This document shows positions 33,287 to 40,676 of a stretch of 64,000 nucleotides of DNA, piece after piece. This DNA is from 13-2-20CM-68-14 sp051955535 (GTDB taxonomy: Bacteria > Actinomycetota > Thermoleophilia > Gaiellales > Gaiellaceae). The notes beneath the pieces are model-generated. The model saw only the letters and a list, made by a program, of their open reading frames with translations. It ran no database searches and was not told the origin of the DNA. The stretch is taken from positions 1 to 64,000 of the forward strand of contig JBQCGP010000091.1 of assembly GCA_051955535.1 (NCBI GenBank). The letters are read 5' to 3'. The first letter of the stretch is position 1. Each line of letters opens with the position of its first letter. A program made the translations under genes and the position numbers.

Positions 33287-35233
33287 ATGGCCTCCCTCGC
33301 CCGGACGATCCTCGAAGAGCACCTCGAGCGCGGCGAACTGACCCCCGGTACCGAGATCGCGCTTCGCGTCGACCAGACGCTTGCGCAGGACGCGACCGGG
33401 ACGATGGCGATGATGCAGTTCGAGCTGTTCGGCGAGGACCGGGTCCGTGTCGAGACGGCGGTTGTCTACGTCGACCACAACATTCTCCAGATCGACTTTA
33501 AGAACCCGGACGATCACCGCTTCCTGCAGGCGATGGCGGCCAAATACGGCGCCTGGTTCTCACGGCCGGGAAACGGCATCTGCCACTACGTGCACTGCGA
33601 GCGGTTCGCGACGCCCGGCCAGACGCTCGTCGGCGCGGACTCGCACACGACGCAGTCGGGCTCGTGCGCGATGATCGCGATCGGCGCGGGCGGGCTCGAC
33701 GTTGCGGTCTGCATGGCGGGGCACCCGTTCGAGCTGCCGGCGCCGAAGATCGTCGGCGTCTTCCTCGAGAACGAGCTCCACCGCCCGTGGATCCAGGCCA
33801 AGGACGTGATTCTGGAGTTGCTTCGCCGACGCGGCGTCCGCGGCGGACGAGGCTGCGTCTTCGAGTTCACCGGCCCAGGCGTCGACACGCTGAGCTACAC
33901 GGAACGCGGGACGATCGCGAACATGATCGCCGAGCTCGGCGCCACCGGGGCGGTCTTCCCCTCGGACGACGCGACGCGGGCCTGGCTCGACGAGCAGCAG
34001 CGCGGCGAGGACTACGTCGAGATGACCACGGGAGACACGGGCGACTTCGATGAGGAGGAGCAAATCGATCTCGCTGCGCTCGTCCCCTTGGTCGCGAAGC
34101 CGTCGAGCCCGGGCAACGTCGTGCCGGTCGACGAGCTCGTCGGGACAGCGATTCAGCAGGTGTGCATCGGCTCGTCGGTCAACTCCTCGTACGAGGACCT
34201 GGCGCTCTGCGGCTCGGTTATGCGCGGCCAGAGGCTCGCCGAGGACCTCGTCTCGGCAACTGCCACGCCGGGCTCGAGGCAGATCCTCGACCAGATCACC
34301 CGTTCCGGCACCTACGTCGACCTGCTGATGGCCGGCGTACGGATGCTCGAGCCGGCCTGCGGACCGTGCGTGGGTATGGGGCAGGCGCCGCCCTCGGGTG
34401 GAAACTCGCTCCGGACGTTCAACCGCAACTTCCCGGGCCGGAGCGGCACCGCGGACGACCAGGTCTACCTGTGCTCGCCTGCCGTCGCGGCCGCGTCGAT
34501 GCTCACCGGGGTGATCTCCGACCCGCGCGAGCTGGACGCGCCGGAGCTGCCCGAGCGCCCGCCGGCTCGCCCCGAGGTCGTCCAGAAGCACATCCTCGCC
34601 CCGGCGCCTGAAGACGACGCCGCGTCGATCGAGATTCCCCTCGGCCCCAACATCAAGCCGCCTCCGGAACAGAAGCCGCTGCCTGAAACGCTCGTCGGTC
34701 GCGTGCTGATCGTCGCGCCGGACGACATCTCCACGGGCGATCTGTCGCCCGACGGCGCGACCGTGATGGCGTACCGCTCGAACGTCCCGGCGATCGCCGA
34801 GTTCACCTTCCAGCACCGCGATAAGAACTTCGCCAAACGGGCGCACGAGTGGGGCGGAGGCTTCATCGTCGCCGGCGACAACTACGGCCAGGGATCGAGC
34901 CGGGAACATGCCGCGCTTGCGCCGGCGCAGCTCGGCGTTCGCGCCGTGATCGCGAAGAGCTTCGCGCGCATCCACCGCCGGAACCTGATCGCGCAAGGAA
35001 TCGTCCCGCTCCTCTTCAAAGAGGAGGCCGATTACGAGCGCGCAGAGCTCGGCCAGACGTGGAGCATCGCCAACCTCCACGCGATCGCCGAGGGCGAGGA
35101 CGAGCTCGAGGTCGAGATCGAGGGCGGCGACACGTTCACCGTGACGCACGACTTCTTGCCGCGCGAGCGAGAAATCGTCGTCTCGGGTGGACTGATCCGC
35201 TACCTCAAAGAGCAACAGCCCGCCGCCGCGTAG
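33287..35233 (+). CDS. acn: Aconitate hydratase
   Basis: 648 residues, the mitochondrial-type layout (shorter than the 900-residue AcnA). It interconverts citrate and isocitrate. Iron-sulphur cysteines are in VCIGSSVNSSYEDL and ACGPCVGMG; the substrate arginine loop QGSSREHAALAP and GADSHTTQSGS are present. C-terminal swivel domain begins about residue 480. A TAAGCT hexamer lies 9 nt before the ATG. The first residues match the family, so the start is firm. Together with the isocitrate dehydrogenase-type gene it covers consecutive steps of the citrate cycle. Confidence 0.95.
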   Translation: MASLARTILEEHLERGELTPGTEIALRVDQTLAQDATGTMAMMQFELFGEDRVRVETAVVYVDHNILQIDFKNPDDHRFLQAMAAKYGAWFSRPGNGICHYVHCERFATPGQTLVGADSHTTQSGSCAMIAIGAGGLDVAVCMAGHPFELPAPKIVGVFLENELHRPWIQAKDVILELLRRRGVRGGRGCVFEFTGPGVDTLSYTERGTIANMIAELGATGAVFPSDDATRAWLDEQQRGEDYVEMTTGDTGDFDEEEQIDLAALVPLVAKPSSPGNVVPVDELVGTAIQQVCIGSSVNSSYEDLALCGSVMRGQRLAEDLVSATATPGSRQILDQITRSGTYVDLLMAGVRMLEPACGPCVGMGQAPPSGGNSLRTFNRNFPGRSGTADDQVYLCSPAVAAASMLTGVISDPRELDAPELPERPPARPEVVQKHILAPAPEDDAASIEIPLGPNIKPPPEQKPLPETLVGRVLIVAPDDISTGDLSPDGATVMAYRSNVPAIAEFTFQHRDKNFAKRAHEWGGGFIVAGDNYGQGSSREHAALAPAQLGVRAVIAKSFARIHRRNLIAQGIVPLLFKEEADYERAELGQTWSIANLHAIAEGEDELEVEIEGGDTFTVTHDFLPREREIVVSGGLIRYLKEQQPAAA

Positions 35234-35255
35234 CGCGCCTTCGGCACGCTCGCTT

Positions 35256-35281
35256 CACGGGGGAAACCCGGTTTCCCCGTG
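35256..35281. terminator. Hairpin between convergent aconitase and rmuC
   Basis: CACGGGGGAAACC pairs with GGTTTCCCCGTG (one bulged G), 22 nt after the aconitase stop. No T tract follows, so it may work as an mRNA-end stabiliser or a factor-dependent terminator. Confidence 0.45.
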
Positions 35282-35326
35282 GCCCCCCTCGCTGTGTTGA
35301 CGCGCGTCCCGCGCAGTTGAGGCTCC

Positions 35327-35343
35327 GGCGGGCGAAGCCCGCC
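35327..35343. terminator. Second hairpin between aconitase and rmuC
   Basis: Perfect GGCGGGC/GCCCGCC stem with a GAA loop. Being symmetrical, it could end transcripts from both sides. Confidence 0.45.
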
Positions 35344-35391
35344 TCCGCCGAAAAACCCTGCGAGTCCCGCGGAGGTGGATCGTCTTTTTAG

Positions 35392-36426
35392 CTAGGCCGC
35401 GTCTGCGGCGCGCGGCAGCTCGGCGACCACCTCGGCCGCCTCGACTTCTTGTGACTCGCTGGCGCGCTCGAGCTTCGTCTCGAACTTGTCGAGCCGCTTC
35501 TCGGCGTCGACGAACTTCGTCTGCGCCCTCCCGAGGTGGGTGCCGACGAGGTCGAAGTCCTCCTTGAAGCGGCCGAAGTCCTTCTGGAGCTGCGCGCAGT
35601 ACGCCATCACTTCGTGGGCGTGCTGCTCGATCTGGAGCCCCTTGAGGCCGAGCACCACGACCTGGAGATAGGCCGTCAGGGTCGTCGGCGAGACCGGCAG
35701 CACCCGCTTTTCGTGCGCGTAGGCGAGCAGGGCTCCGGTCTTCCCGCAGACGAGCTCGTAGTAGATCGCCTCCGACGGGAGGTACATGAATGCGAAGTCG
35801 TACGTGCCTTCGTCCGGCCGGATGTACTTCGAAGCGATCGCGTCGATATGGCCCTTGACGTCGCGCGCGAAGGCCTTTTCATACAGCTCACGCTGAGCGT
35901 CGTCCTCGGCGTCGACGAGGCGCTCGAAGTTGTCGAGCGGGAACTTCGCGTCGATCGGTGCCAGCCGGTCGACCTTGATCACAGCGTCGACGCGCTCGCC
36001 GCTCTTGAAGCCGTACTGGAGCTGGAACGCATCAGCCGGCAGGCGGTCACGAAGGAGGTTGCCGAGCAGCAGCTCCCCAAAGCCTCCCCGCGCCTTCGGC
36101 GGCCGTAGGACCTGCTGGAGCTGCGTGAGCTCCTTGGCATGCTCGGCCAGCGTGGTGGTGGCGCGGCCGACGTCGCCGAGCTTCTCGTGAATTGCATTCG
36201 TCTGCTTCGACGCGTGCTCGAGCCGCCTGTCGACCTTTTCGTCGAGCAGGCCGAGGCGGCGGTCCATCGTCTCGGTGATCCCTTGAAGGCGCCGCTCGAC
36301 GTCGGCGTTGCGGGCGTCGAGTCCGGACTCAGTCTGGGTCCGGAACGCGTCGAGGGTCTTCGCCAGCCAGACGGCGAGCGCGCCGAGCGCGGCGAGCAGG
36401 ACAAGCGTAACGACGATCGTGAGCAT
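35392..36426 (-). CDS. rmuC: RmuC domain protein
   Basis: 344 residues. One N-terminal membrane helix (LTIVVTLVLLAALGALAVWL), a long coiled coil to about residue 105, then the RmuC core (GFGELLLGNLLRDRL, IDAKFPLDNFERL, YLPSEAIYYELV). RmuC is a putative nuclease-like protein said to limit DNA inversions. A TAGCGT hexamer is 9 nt before the ATG. Confidence 0.92.
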   Translation of the reverse strand: MLTIVVTLVLLAALGALAVWLAKTLDAFRTQTESGLDARNADVERRLQGITETMDRRLGLLDEKVDRRLEHASKQTNAIHEKLGDVGRATTTLAEHAKELTQLQQVLRPPKARGGFGELLLGNLLRDRLPADAFQLQYGFKSGERVDAVIKVDRLAPIDAKFPLDNFERLVDAEDDAQRELYEKAFARDVKGHIDAIASKYIRPDEGTYDFAFMYLPSEAIYYELVCGKTGALLAYAHEKRVLPVSPTTLTAYLQVVVLGLKGLQIEQHAHEVMAYCAQLQKDFGRFKEDFDLVGTHLGRAQTKFVDAEKRLDKFETKLERASESQEVEAAEVVAELPRAADAA

Positions 36427-36485
36427 GGCTCACGAACGCTAGAGAGAGCGTCGGACGGAGTGAGGGCGGCCGGAGCCGCCCTCAG

Positions 36486-36683
36486 TCACATATTGTCGCG
36501 CTCGGTCTGATGCTCCGCGGCGTCCTGGCGCGCTTCCTGCGCCATCTGCTCGGCGCTTTCGGCTCGATCCTCGGCCATTCCCTGCTGCTCCTGGTGCATG
36601 CCTTCGGTCTGCATCGAGCTGTCGCCCATGGCCTCGCCGGCCGTTTTCTTGCCGCGGCCCATCAGCTTGTCCCAGAATCCCAT
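36486..36683 (-). CDS. Small hydrophilic protein, 65 aa
   Basis: Highly charged and Met/Gln/Glu-rich with no hydrophobic core (starting MGFWDKLMGRGKKTAGEAMG), resembling small CsbD-like or stress-associated proteins, but no family is certain. An AAGGAGG ribosome binding site precedes the ATG at 36683. Confidence 0.65.
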   Translation of the reverse strand: MGFWDKLMGRGKKTAGEAMGDSSMQTEGMHQEQQGMAEDRAESAEQMAQEARQDAAEHQTERDNM

Positions 36684-36786
36684 CTTCGCCTCCTTCGTCG
36701 CGAGCAGGGAGTATCGAAGATCGCGGGCGAAAACGCCACAAATGGGTGTATCGCCCCACGGAAACTCTGGCTACCATCCAACGACC

Positions 36787-37539
36787 TTGGCGAAGAAAGC
36801 GCGCACTCCTGCGCCGCCGCGGCCTGTCCAGGCACCGCAGCGGCGCGACGGCAAACCAAAGCGGGTCCCGGCGGTCGGAGCCCAGCAGCAGCGTCCCTGG
36901 CTCCTCTATGGATTCGCGGCCCTCGGGCCAATCGCGCTTCTCGTCGTTCTGGGCGTCGTCTTCCTCAGCAACGGTAACTCGAGCAGCACCAAGGTCACCG
37001 GTTCGGCGCCGCACATCAACTACGCGGCACTTCCGGGCATCCAAAAAGGGCCCGCGCCGTGGCCGCCCGAGTACGGGTCGCTTCCGGATCGTCTCGCGCC
37101 CCTCCAGCTGAGCTCACTCAGCGCGCAGGGGACGAAGTTGCACATCCACCAGCACCTGGACATCTTCGTCAACGGAAAGCATGTGACGGTGCCGGCGCTG
37201 ATCGGGATCTATGGGAACGGCGACCCGAACAACGGCGGCTTCTTCGTCGAGCTGCATACGCATGACGCCTCCGGGATCATGCATCTGGAGGCACCCAAGA
37301 CCGGCGCCTTCACGCTCGGCCAGTTCTTCGGCGTCTGGGGTGTGCGCCTGTCAAAGACCTGTGTCGGCGGATACTGCGCAACGGCCACCAAGCCTCTGCG
37401 GGTCTTCGTGAACGGGAAGCGCTTCCTCGGCGACCCGAACAACGTCGTCCTCAAGAACCACCAGGAGTTCGCGATCGTCTACGGGACGCCGCCTGCGAAG
37501 ATCCCGTCGAGCTACGACTGGGGCCCGTCCGGGCTGTAA
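36787..37539 (+). CDS. Membrane-anchored extracellular protein of unknown function
   Basis: 250 residues from a TTG at 36787 (TACCAT hexamer 9 nt upstream; no Shine-Dalgarno). A basic cytoplasmic tail (AKKARTPAPPRPVQAPQRR) precedes one membrane helix (about 38-60), then a beta-rich external domain with HIHQHLDIFVNGK, VELHTHDASGIMHLEA and TLGQFFGVWGVRL. The clustered His residues suggest metal binding. The longer upstream frame overlaps the divergent 36486 gene and is not plausible. Confidence 0.75.
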   Translation: MAKKARTPAPPRPVQAPQRRDGKPKRVPAVGAQQQRPWLLYGFAALGPIALLVVLGVVFLSNGNSSSTKVTGSAPHINYAALPGIQKGPAPWPPEYGSLPDRLAPLQLSSLSAQGTKLHIHQHLDIFVNGKHVTVPALIGIYGNGDPNNGGFFVELHTHDASGIMHLEAPKTGAFTLGQFFGVWGVRLSKTCVGGYCATATKPLRVFVNGKRFLGDPNNVVLKNHQEFAIVYGTPPAKIPSSYDWGPSGL

Positions 37540-37575
37540 CAACTGCGGGCCGCTTCAGCGCCAGAATGAGCCCTC

Positions 37576-37749
37576 GTGAGGGTTCGAGGCTGGCGGATTC
37601 ACTGGGCATGGGTTCCCGCAGCAGCTTTTTTCGCCGTCGTCGGGTGGACTCGCTATGGCTGGTGGACCCTCTTGGTCATCGCCGTCGGCCTTGGGGTCGG
37701 TGTTTCTGTCGAATCGCGGGCCCGCCGGCGTCGCGCCACTGACCGCTAG
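37576..37749 (+). CDS. Small membrane protein, 57 aa
   Basis: GTG to TAG frame of 57 codons. It begins MRVRGWRIHWAWVPAAAFF, has two short hydrophobic stretches (AWVPAAAFFAVVGW and WWTLLVIAVGLGVGVSV) and ends in an Arg-rich tail, giving a positive-inside hairpin. No homologue recognised. Support is moderate: the frame is hydrophobic in the right places and starts 36 nt after the preceding gene, but no clear ribosome binding site is seen. Confidence 0.45.
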   Translation: MRVRGWRIHWAWVPAAAFFAVVGWTRYGWWTLLVIAVGLGVGVSVESRARRRRATDR

Positions 37750-38107
37750 TTACCGGTCATGTTGTCGGCTTGCCCGCTTGACGTCTTTGCCGACTCGGCC
37801 CCTTCGAGCTGAAGTCCGGTCCGAGGGACCAGAAGATGTAGTAATCGAGCGGTTCTGCTGATCTCCGTCTGGCTTCCTCGGCCTCCTGCCAAAGCTGGCC
37901 GATCTCAGAAACGCGCGGGTCGAGCTACAAAGGGCTGAGCCGTCTCGGCCGAGGGGTGGGCCGTACCTCGATCAAGAGGGCCGGGCGTTCGTGGTCGAGA
38001 GAATCGAGGACGGCGCCGTCTACGGGGCGGCGGGTGTGATGTAGGGGTGCTTGACCGTCGATCTCGTGCGCGCGAGACTCAAGACCCGCGACACGAGGTG
38101 TCTGACG
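37750..38107. other. Gene-less stretch with a possible gene remnant
   Basis: No complete gene seen. From 37862 to a TAG ending at 38044 one frame reads like protein (for example YLDQEGRAFVVERIEDGAVY) but has no usable start and is preceded in frame by a TGA, so it may be a broken gene end. The region is not repetitive. Confidence 0.35.
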
Positions 38108-39418
38108 ATGCGTCCTTCGGTCCTCCCGAGGCGGTTCGATACCTACGGCCCTGCGGCTGCGGCCGTCGTCGCGGCGGGCATGCTATTTACCTCGCCGAGC
38201 GCGATGGCGGTCGCTTCCGCAGCAAACCATCGCGAATCGCGGTCAGCGAGCGTCGACATCGGATATGGAGGACTGGCCGTCGCGCGGGGAAACACGGTTG
38301 TCGTCGCGGGGTTAAGCCGCAGGGGGGTCATCGGTCACCCGATCAGAATGGCGCTGGCTCGCTACACGGCCGCCGGCACGCTCGATCGCAGTTTCGGAAC
38401 CGGGGGGAGAGCTTTGGCGAACCTGGGCGCGCGAAGTGATAGCTGGGCGAGGGCGGTGGCAATGCAGCCTGACGGCAGAGCCGTCGCCGCAGGGGGGATC
38501 GCTCCGCGCGGCGGCGGCGGTGGTTTGGCGCTCGTTCGCTTCACGCGCACCGGGAAACAAGACACGAGCTTCGGCCGAAACGGCAAGGTGTTGACGCCCG
38601 ACGGCCAGGCGGGTGCGGTGGCGATCCAGGCGGACGGGAAGATCCTCGCGGCAGGGGAACGCGGCAGCAACCGCTTCGCGCTCACCCGATTCACTTCACG
38701 GGGACGGCTCGACCGGAGTTTCGGATCTGGCGGCACAGTCGTGACGGGCTTCGGTTCGGGCGGTGAGGTGTATCCGACCGCGCTCGCGATCCAGAGCGAC
38801 GGCAAGCTCGTCGTCGCCGGCCCGAGGTTCATCAACGGGCGCACAGACCTCGCCCTCGTCCGCTACAGGTCTAGCGGGCGGCTCGACCCAAGCTTCGGAA
38901 AGGGCGGTCGGGTCATGGCGCGCGCCGGGGAACCGTCAGCCGTCGCTGTCCAGCAGGACGGCAAGATCGTCGTCGTGGCAGCGAGTGCGATCCTGCGGTA
39001 TCGCGCCGACGGCACGCTCGACCCGAGCTTCGGCGTCGGTGGCAAGGTCGCGATCGATCCTGGCTTTGGCGCTGCACTCGCGATCCAGGCCGACGGCAAG
39101 CTCGTCATCGCCGGCACCGGCGAAGGCCGCTGCAACTGCGAGGATCCGCGAGTCTTCATGGTTGCCCGCTGGACGAGCGATGGCAGCCCGGACTTGAGCT
39201 TCGGCCGCGGCGGGAAGGTAATGACTGCCTTTCGCGACGGGGCGACCGCGGACGGGGTCGCCGTCGTGCGAGCGGGGAAAATCGTCGCGAGCGGTACCGT
39301 CGGCGGCAAGGACTTTGCGCTCGCCCGCTACACCGGCAGCGGCAAGCTCGACGGCAGCTTCGGGAAGGGCGGCAAGGTCGTTACTGATTTCAGCTCGATA
39401 TGGGCGAAGCGTCGGTAG
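38108..39418 (+). CDS. Secreted delta-60 repeat beta-propeller protein
   Basis: 436 residues from the ATG at 38108. An N-terminal signal region (AAAAVVAAGMLFTSPSAMA) is followed by seven repeats with the delta-60 pattern L-x-R-[YF]-x-x-x-G-x-L-D-x-SFG-x-x-G-[KR] (for instance LDRSFGTGGRAL, LDPSFGKGGRVM, LDGSFGKGGKVV) alternating with VAIQADGKILAAG-type strands. Such repeats form a propeller; the role is unknown but extracellular. A GTG/ATG at 38051 would extend the tail before the signal and is less likely. Its end overlaps a small membrane-protein frame. Confidence 0.85.
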   Translation: MRPSVLPRRFDTYGPAAAAVVAAGMLFTSPSAMAVASAANHRESRSASVDIGYGGLAVARGNTVVVAGLSRRGVIGHPIRMALARYTAAGTLDRSFGTGGRALANLGARSDSWARAVAMQPDGRAVAAGGIAPRGGGGGLALVRFTRTGKQDTSFGRNGKVLTPDGQAGAVAIQADGKILAAGERGSNRFALTRFTSRGRLDRSFGSGGTVVTGFGSGGEVYPTALAIQSDGKLVVAGPRFINGRTDLALVRYRSSGRLDPSFGKGGRVMARAGEPSAVAVQQDGKIVVVAASAILRYRADGTLDPSFGVGGKVAIDPGFGAALAIQADGKLVIAGTGEGRCNCEDPRVFMVARWTSDGSPDLSFGRGGKVMTAFRDGATADGVAVVRAGKIVASGTVGGKDFALARYTGSGKLDGSFGKGGKVVTDFSSIWAKRR

Positions 39419-39546
39419 GACCCCTGCTGCTGCGGGTGGTGGGGATGAGCATCCTCGGGCTGGCCGCCTTGATCGGGACGGCTGCGTTGGTGCTGGCGGC
39501 GGGGTTGGACGGGTGGAGGTGGTTGCTCCACCGTGAGGACCGATGA
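39400..39546 (+). CDS. Small single-span membrane protein, 48 aa
   Basis: ATG at 39400 lies inside the last codons of the delta-60 gene, in another frame. The product has one membrane helix (MSILGLAALIGTAALVLAAG) and a tail GWRWLLHREDR. Its end overlaps the next small gene by 14 nt, a coupled arrangement. No homologue recognised. Confidence 0.45.
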   Translation: MGEASVGPLLLRVVGMSILGLAALIGTAALVLAAGLDGWRWLLHREDR

Positions 39547-39718
39547 GGCGCTGCTGCATCGCTGGAAGCAAATGATGAGCCGCCGCGATGGTCTTGCCTC
39601 CCTTGACGTCAGGCCGTCGATCCGGCGGGTGGTCCTACTCGTGGTGATCGCGTTCGTGGCGTGGGCGATCAGGGATATTGCTCAGTGGCGCGAGAAGCAG
39701 AAGAGCAAGAAGGGCTAG
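39533..39718 (+). CDS. Small single-span membrane protein, 61 aa
   Basis: GTG start at 39533. A cytoplasmic-looking segment (DEALLHRWKQMMSRRDGLAS) precedes one helix (VVLLVVIAFVAWAI), ending in a basic tail WREKQKSKKG. It overlaps the previous small gene, suggesting translational coupling. Unknown function. Confidence 0.5.
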   Translation: MRTDEALLHRWKQMMSRRDGLASLDVRPSIRRVVLLVVIAFVAWAIRDIAQWREKQKSKKG

Positions 39719-39792
39719 GTCGCGAGCGACACCGAACCGCCTGCGCGCGCGGCGGACCCTCCGAGCAGCCCCTCCGAGGTTGTCAGCGAAGC

Positions 39793-40068
39793 CTACGGCT
39801 CGGACGCGTCAACGCGCGGCTCTTCCGGGTCCATGACGTAACTACGCCCGCCGAGTTCGAGCCGCGCGGGACCGGCCGCCCTAGCCGTTACGTACTCCTC
39901 AAGCGCGTTGAGTATGGCCACGATCTCGCCCGTCTCCCCCTTCATGCTGATGACGACCTCGTAGAACCCGTCCGCTCGTCTCACCCGTTCCGCGCGGAAG
40001 CGAGAAAGTGCGGCGAGCATCCCCCGAGCCGACTCGGGACTCGCCGCTCGGATCGTGATCGTCTCCAT
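39793..40068 (-). CDS. Conserved hypothetical protein, 91 aa
   Basis: A compact alpha/beta protein (TITIRAASPESARGMLAALS, then FYEVVISMKGETGEIVAIL). No membrane span or known motif. The pattern strand-helix-strand-helix-strand looks like an ACT- or ferredoxin-like fold, but that is only a guess. ATG start at 40068. Confidence 0.65.
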   Translation of the reverse strand: METITIRAASPESARGMLAALSRFRAERVRRADGFYEVVISMKGETGEIVAILNALEEYVTARAAGPARLELGGRSYVMDPEEPRVDASEP

Positions 40069-40584
40069 AGCGCAGAGCCTGCCGCTACCAACCGAATCTT
40101 CTACCCCTAGACGTTGGCGTCGGGTAGGCGTTCAGTCAGGATTTCCTCATGTCCGGGGGGCAGCCCGTTGTTTGACCAACCCCTCCGGCTGGATTTCACC
40201 TCGACCGGACGATGGCGGGAATCGCCCTTCACTCAACACTGATGGGAGCGAGCCGGGCCGGGCTGGGCGATGCGCCAAGACCGTGCGCTCAGGCGGTTCA
40301 AGCGTGCGCCGAATATCTGGGCAATCCGACCCGGCTCGCGTCAGAGGAACGGGTCTGCTAGACGCTAGCCCGAATCGGATGTGCAGATCGTGAGCGTTCC
40401 GTGTGCATCTCCAGACGATGTGGGTCGGATCGCTTCCGTCCTCGACCTGCGCCAGCAGCTCGCGGCCAGCGGCTTCGGTGCCGAGTAAAGCCCGACCACA
40501 ATCCGACCACACGTGATCGATGCCCGCTGCGGCGGGCCTCGTGCTTTGCCGGAAACGGCTTACCTACGGGCTATCCTTCGCGCC
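40069..40584. other. 516 bp without a convincing gene, upstream of tRNA-Leu
   Basis: Short open frames on both strands have poor codon patterns. The end at 40492-40511 has a direct repeat of CCGACCACA (two copies 11 nt apart). No promoter, repeat family or RNA was recognised beyond this. The rest appears to be non-coding or decayed sequence. Confidence 0.4.
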
Positions 40585-40672
40585 GCCGGGGTGGCGAAAC
40601 TGGTCATACGCGCCTGACTTAAAATCAGGTGTCTCCTTTGGAGGCGTAAGGGTTCGAGTCCCTTCCCCGGCA
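40585..40672 (+). tRNA. tRNA-Leu (anticodon UAA)
   Basis: 88 nt class II tRNA. Acceptor GCCGGGG pairs with CCCCGGC (discriminator A). The anticodon arm CCTGA-CTTAAAA-TCAGG gives UAA. A long variable arm (GTCTCCTTTGGAGGC) and T arm GGG-TTCGAGT-CCC are present. CCA is not encoded. It ends 4 nt before the stop of the convergent copCD gene. Confidence 0.95.
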
Positions 40673-40676
40673 CCTC

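Noticed and set aside
37655..37861. 68-codon plus-strand frame
   Set aside because: It overlaps the better-supported 57-codon membrane-protein frame in another frame and has poor composition.
40147..40512. 121-codon minus-strand frame upstream of tRNA-Leu
   Set aside because: Only the first third looks protein-like, no family was recognised, and there is no ribosome binding site or -10 box at the start.
40492..40584. Remnant of an integrase next to tRNA-Leu, suggested by the CCGACCACA direct repeat
   Set aside because: It lies on the 5' side of the tRNA, while integrases sit beyond the 3' end, and no second copy of the tRNA end was found.
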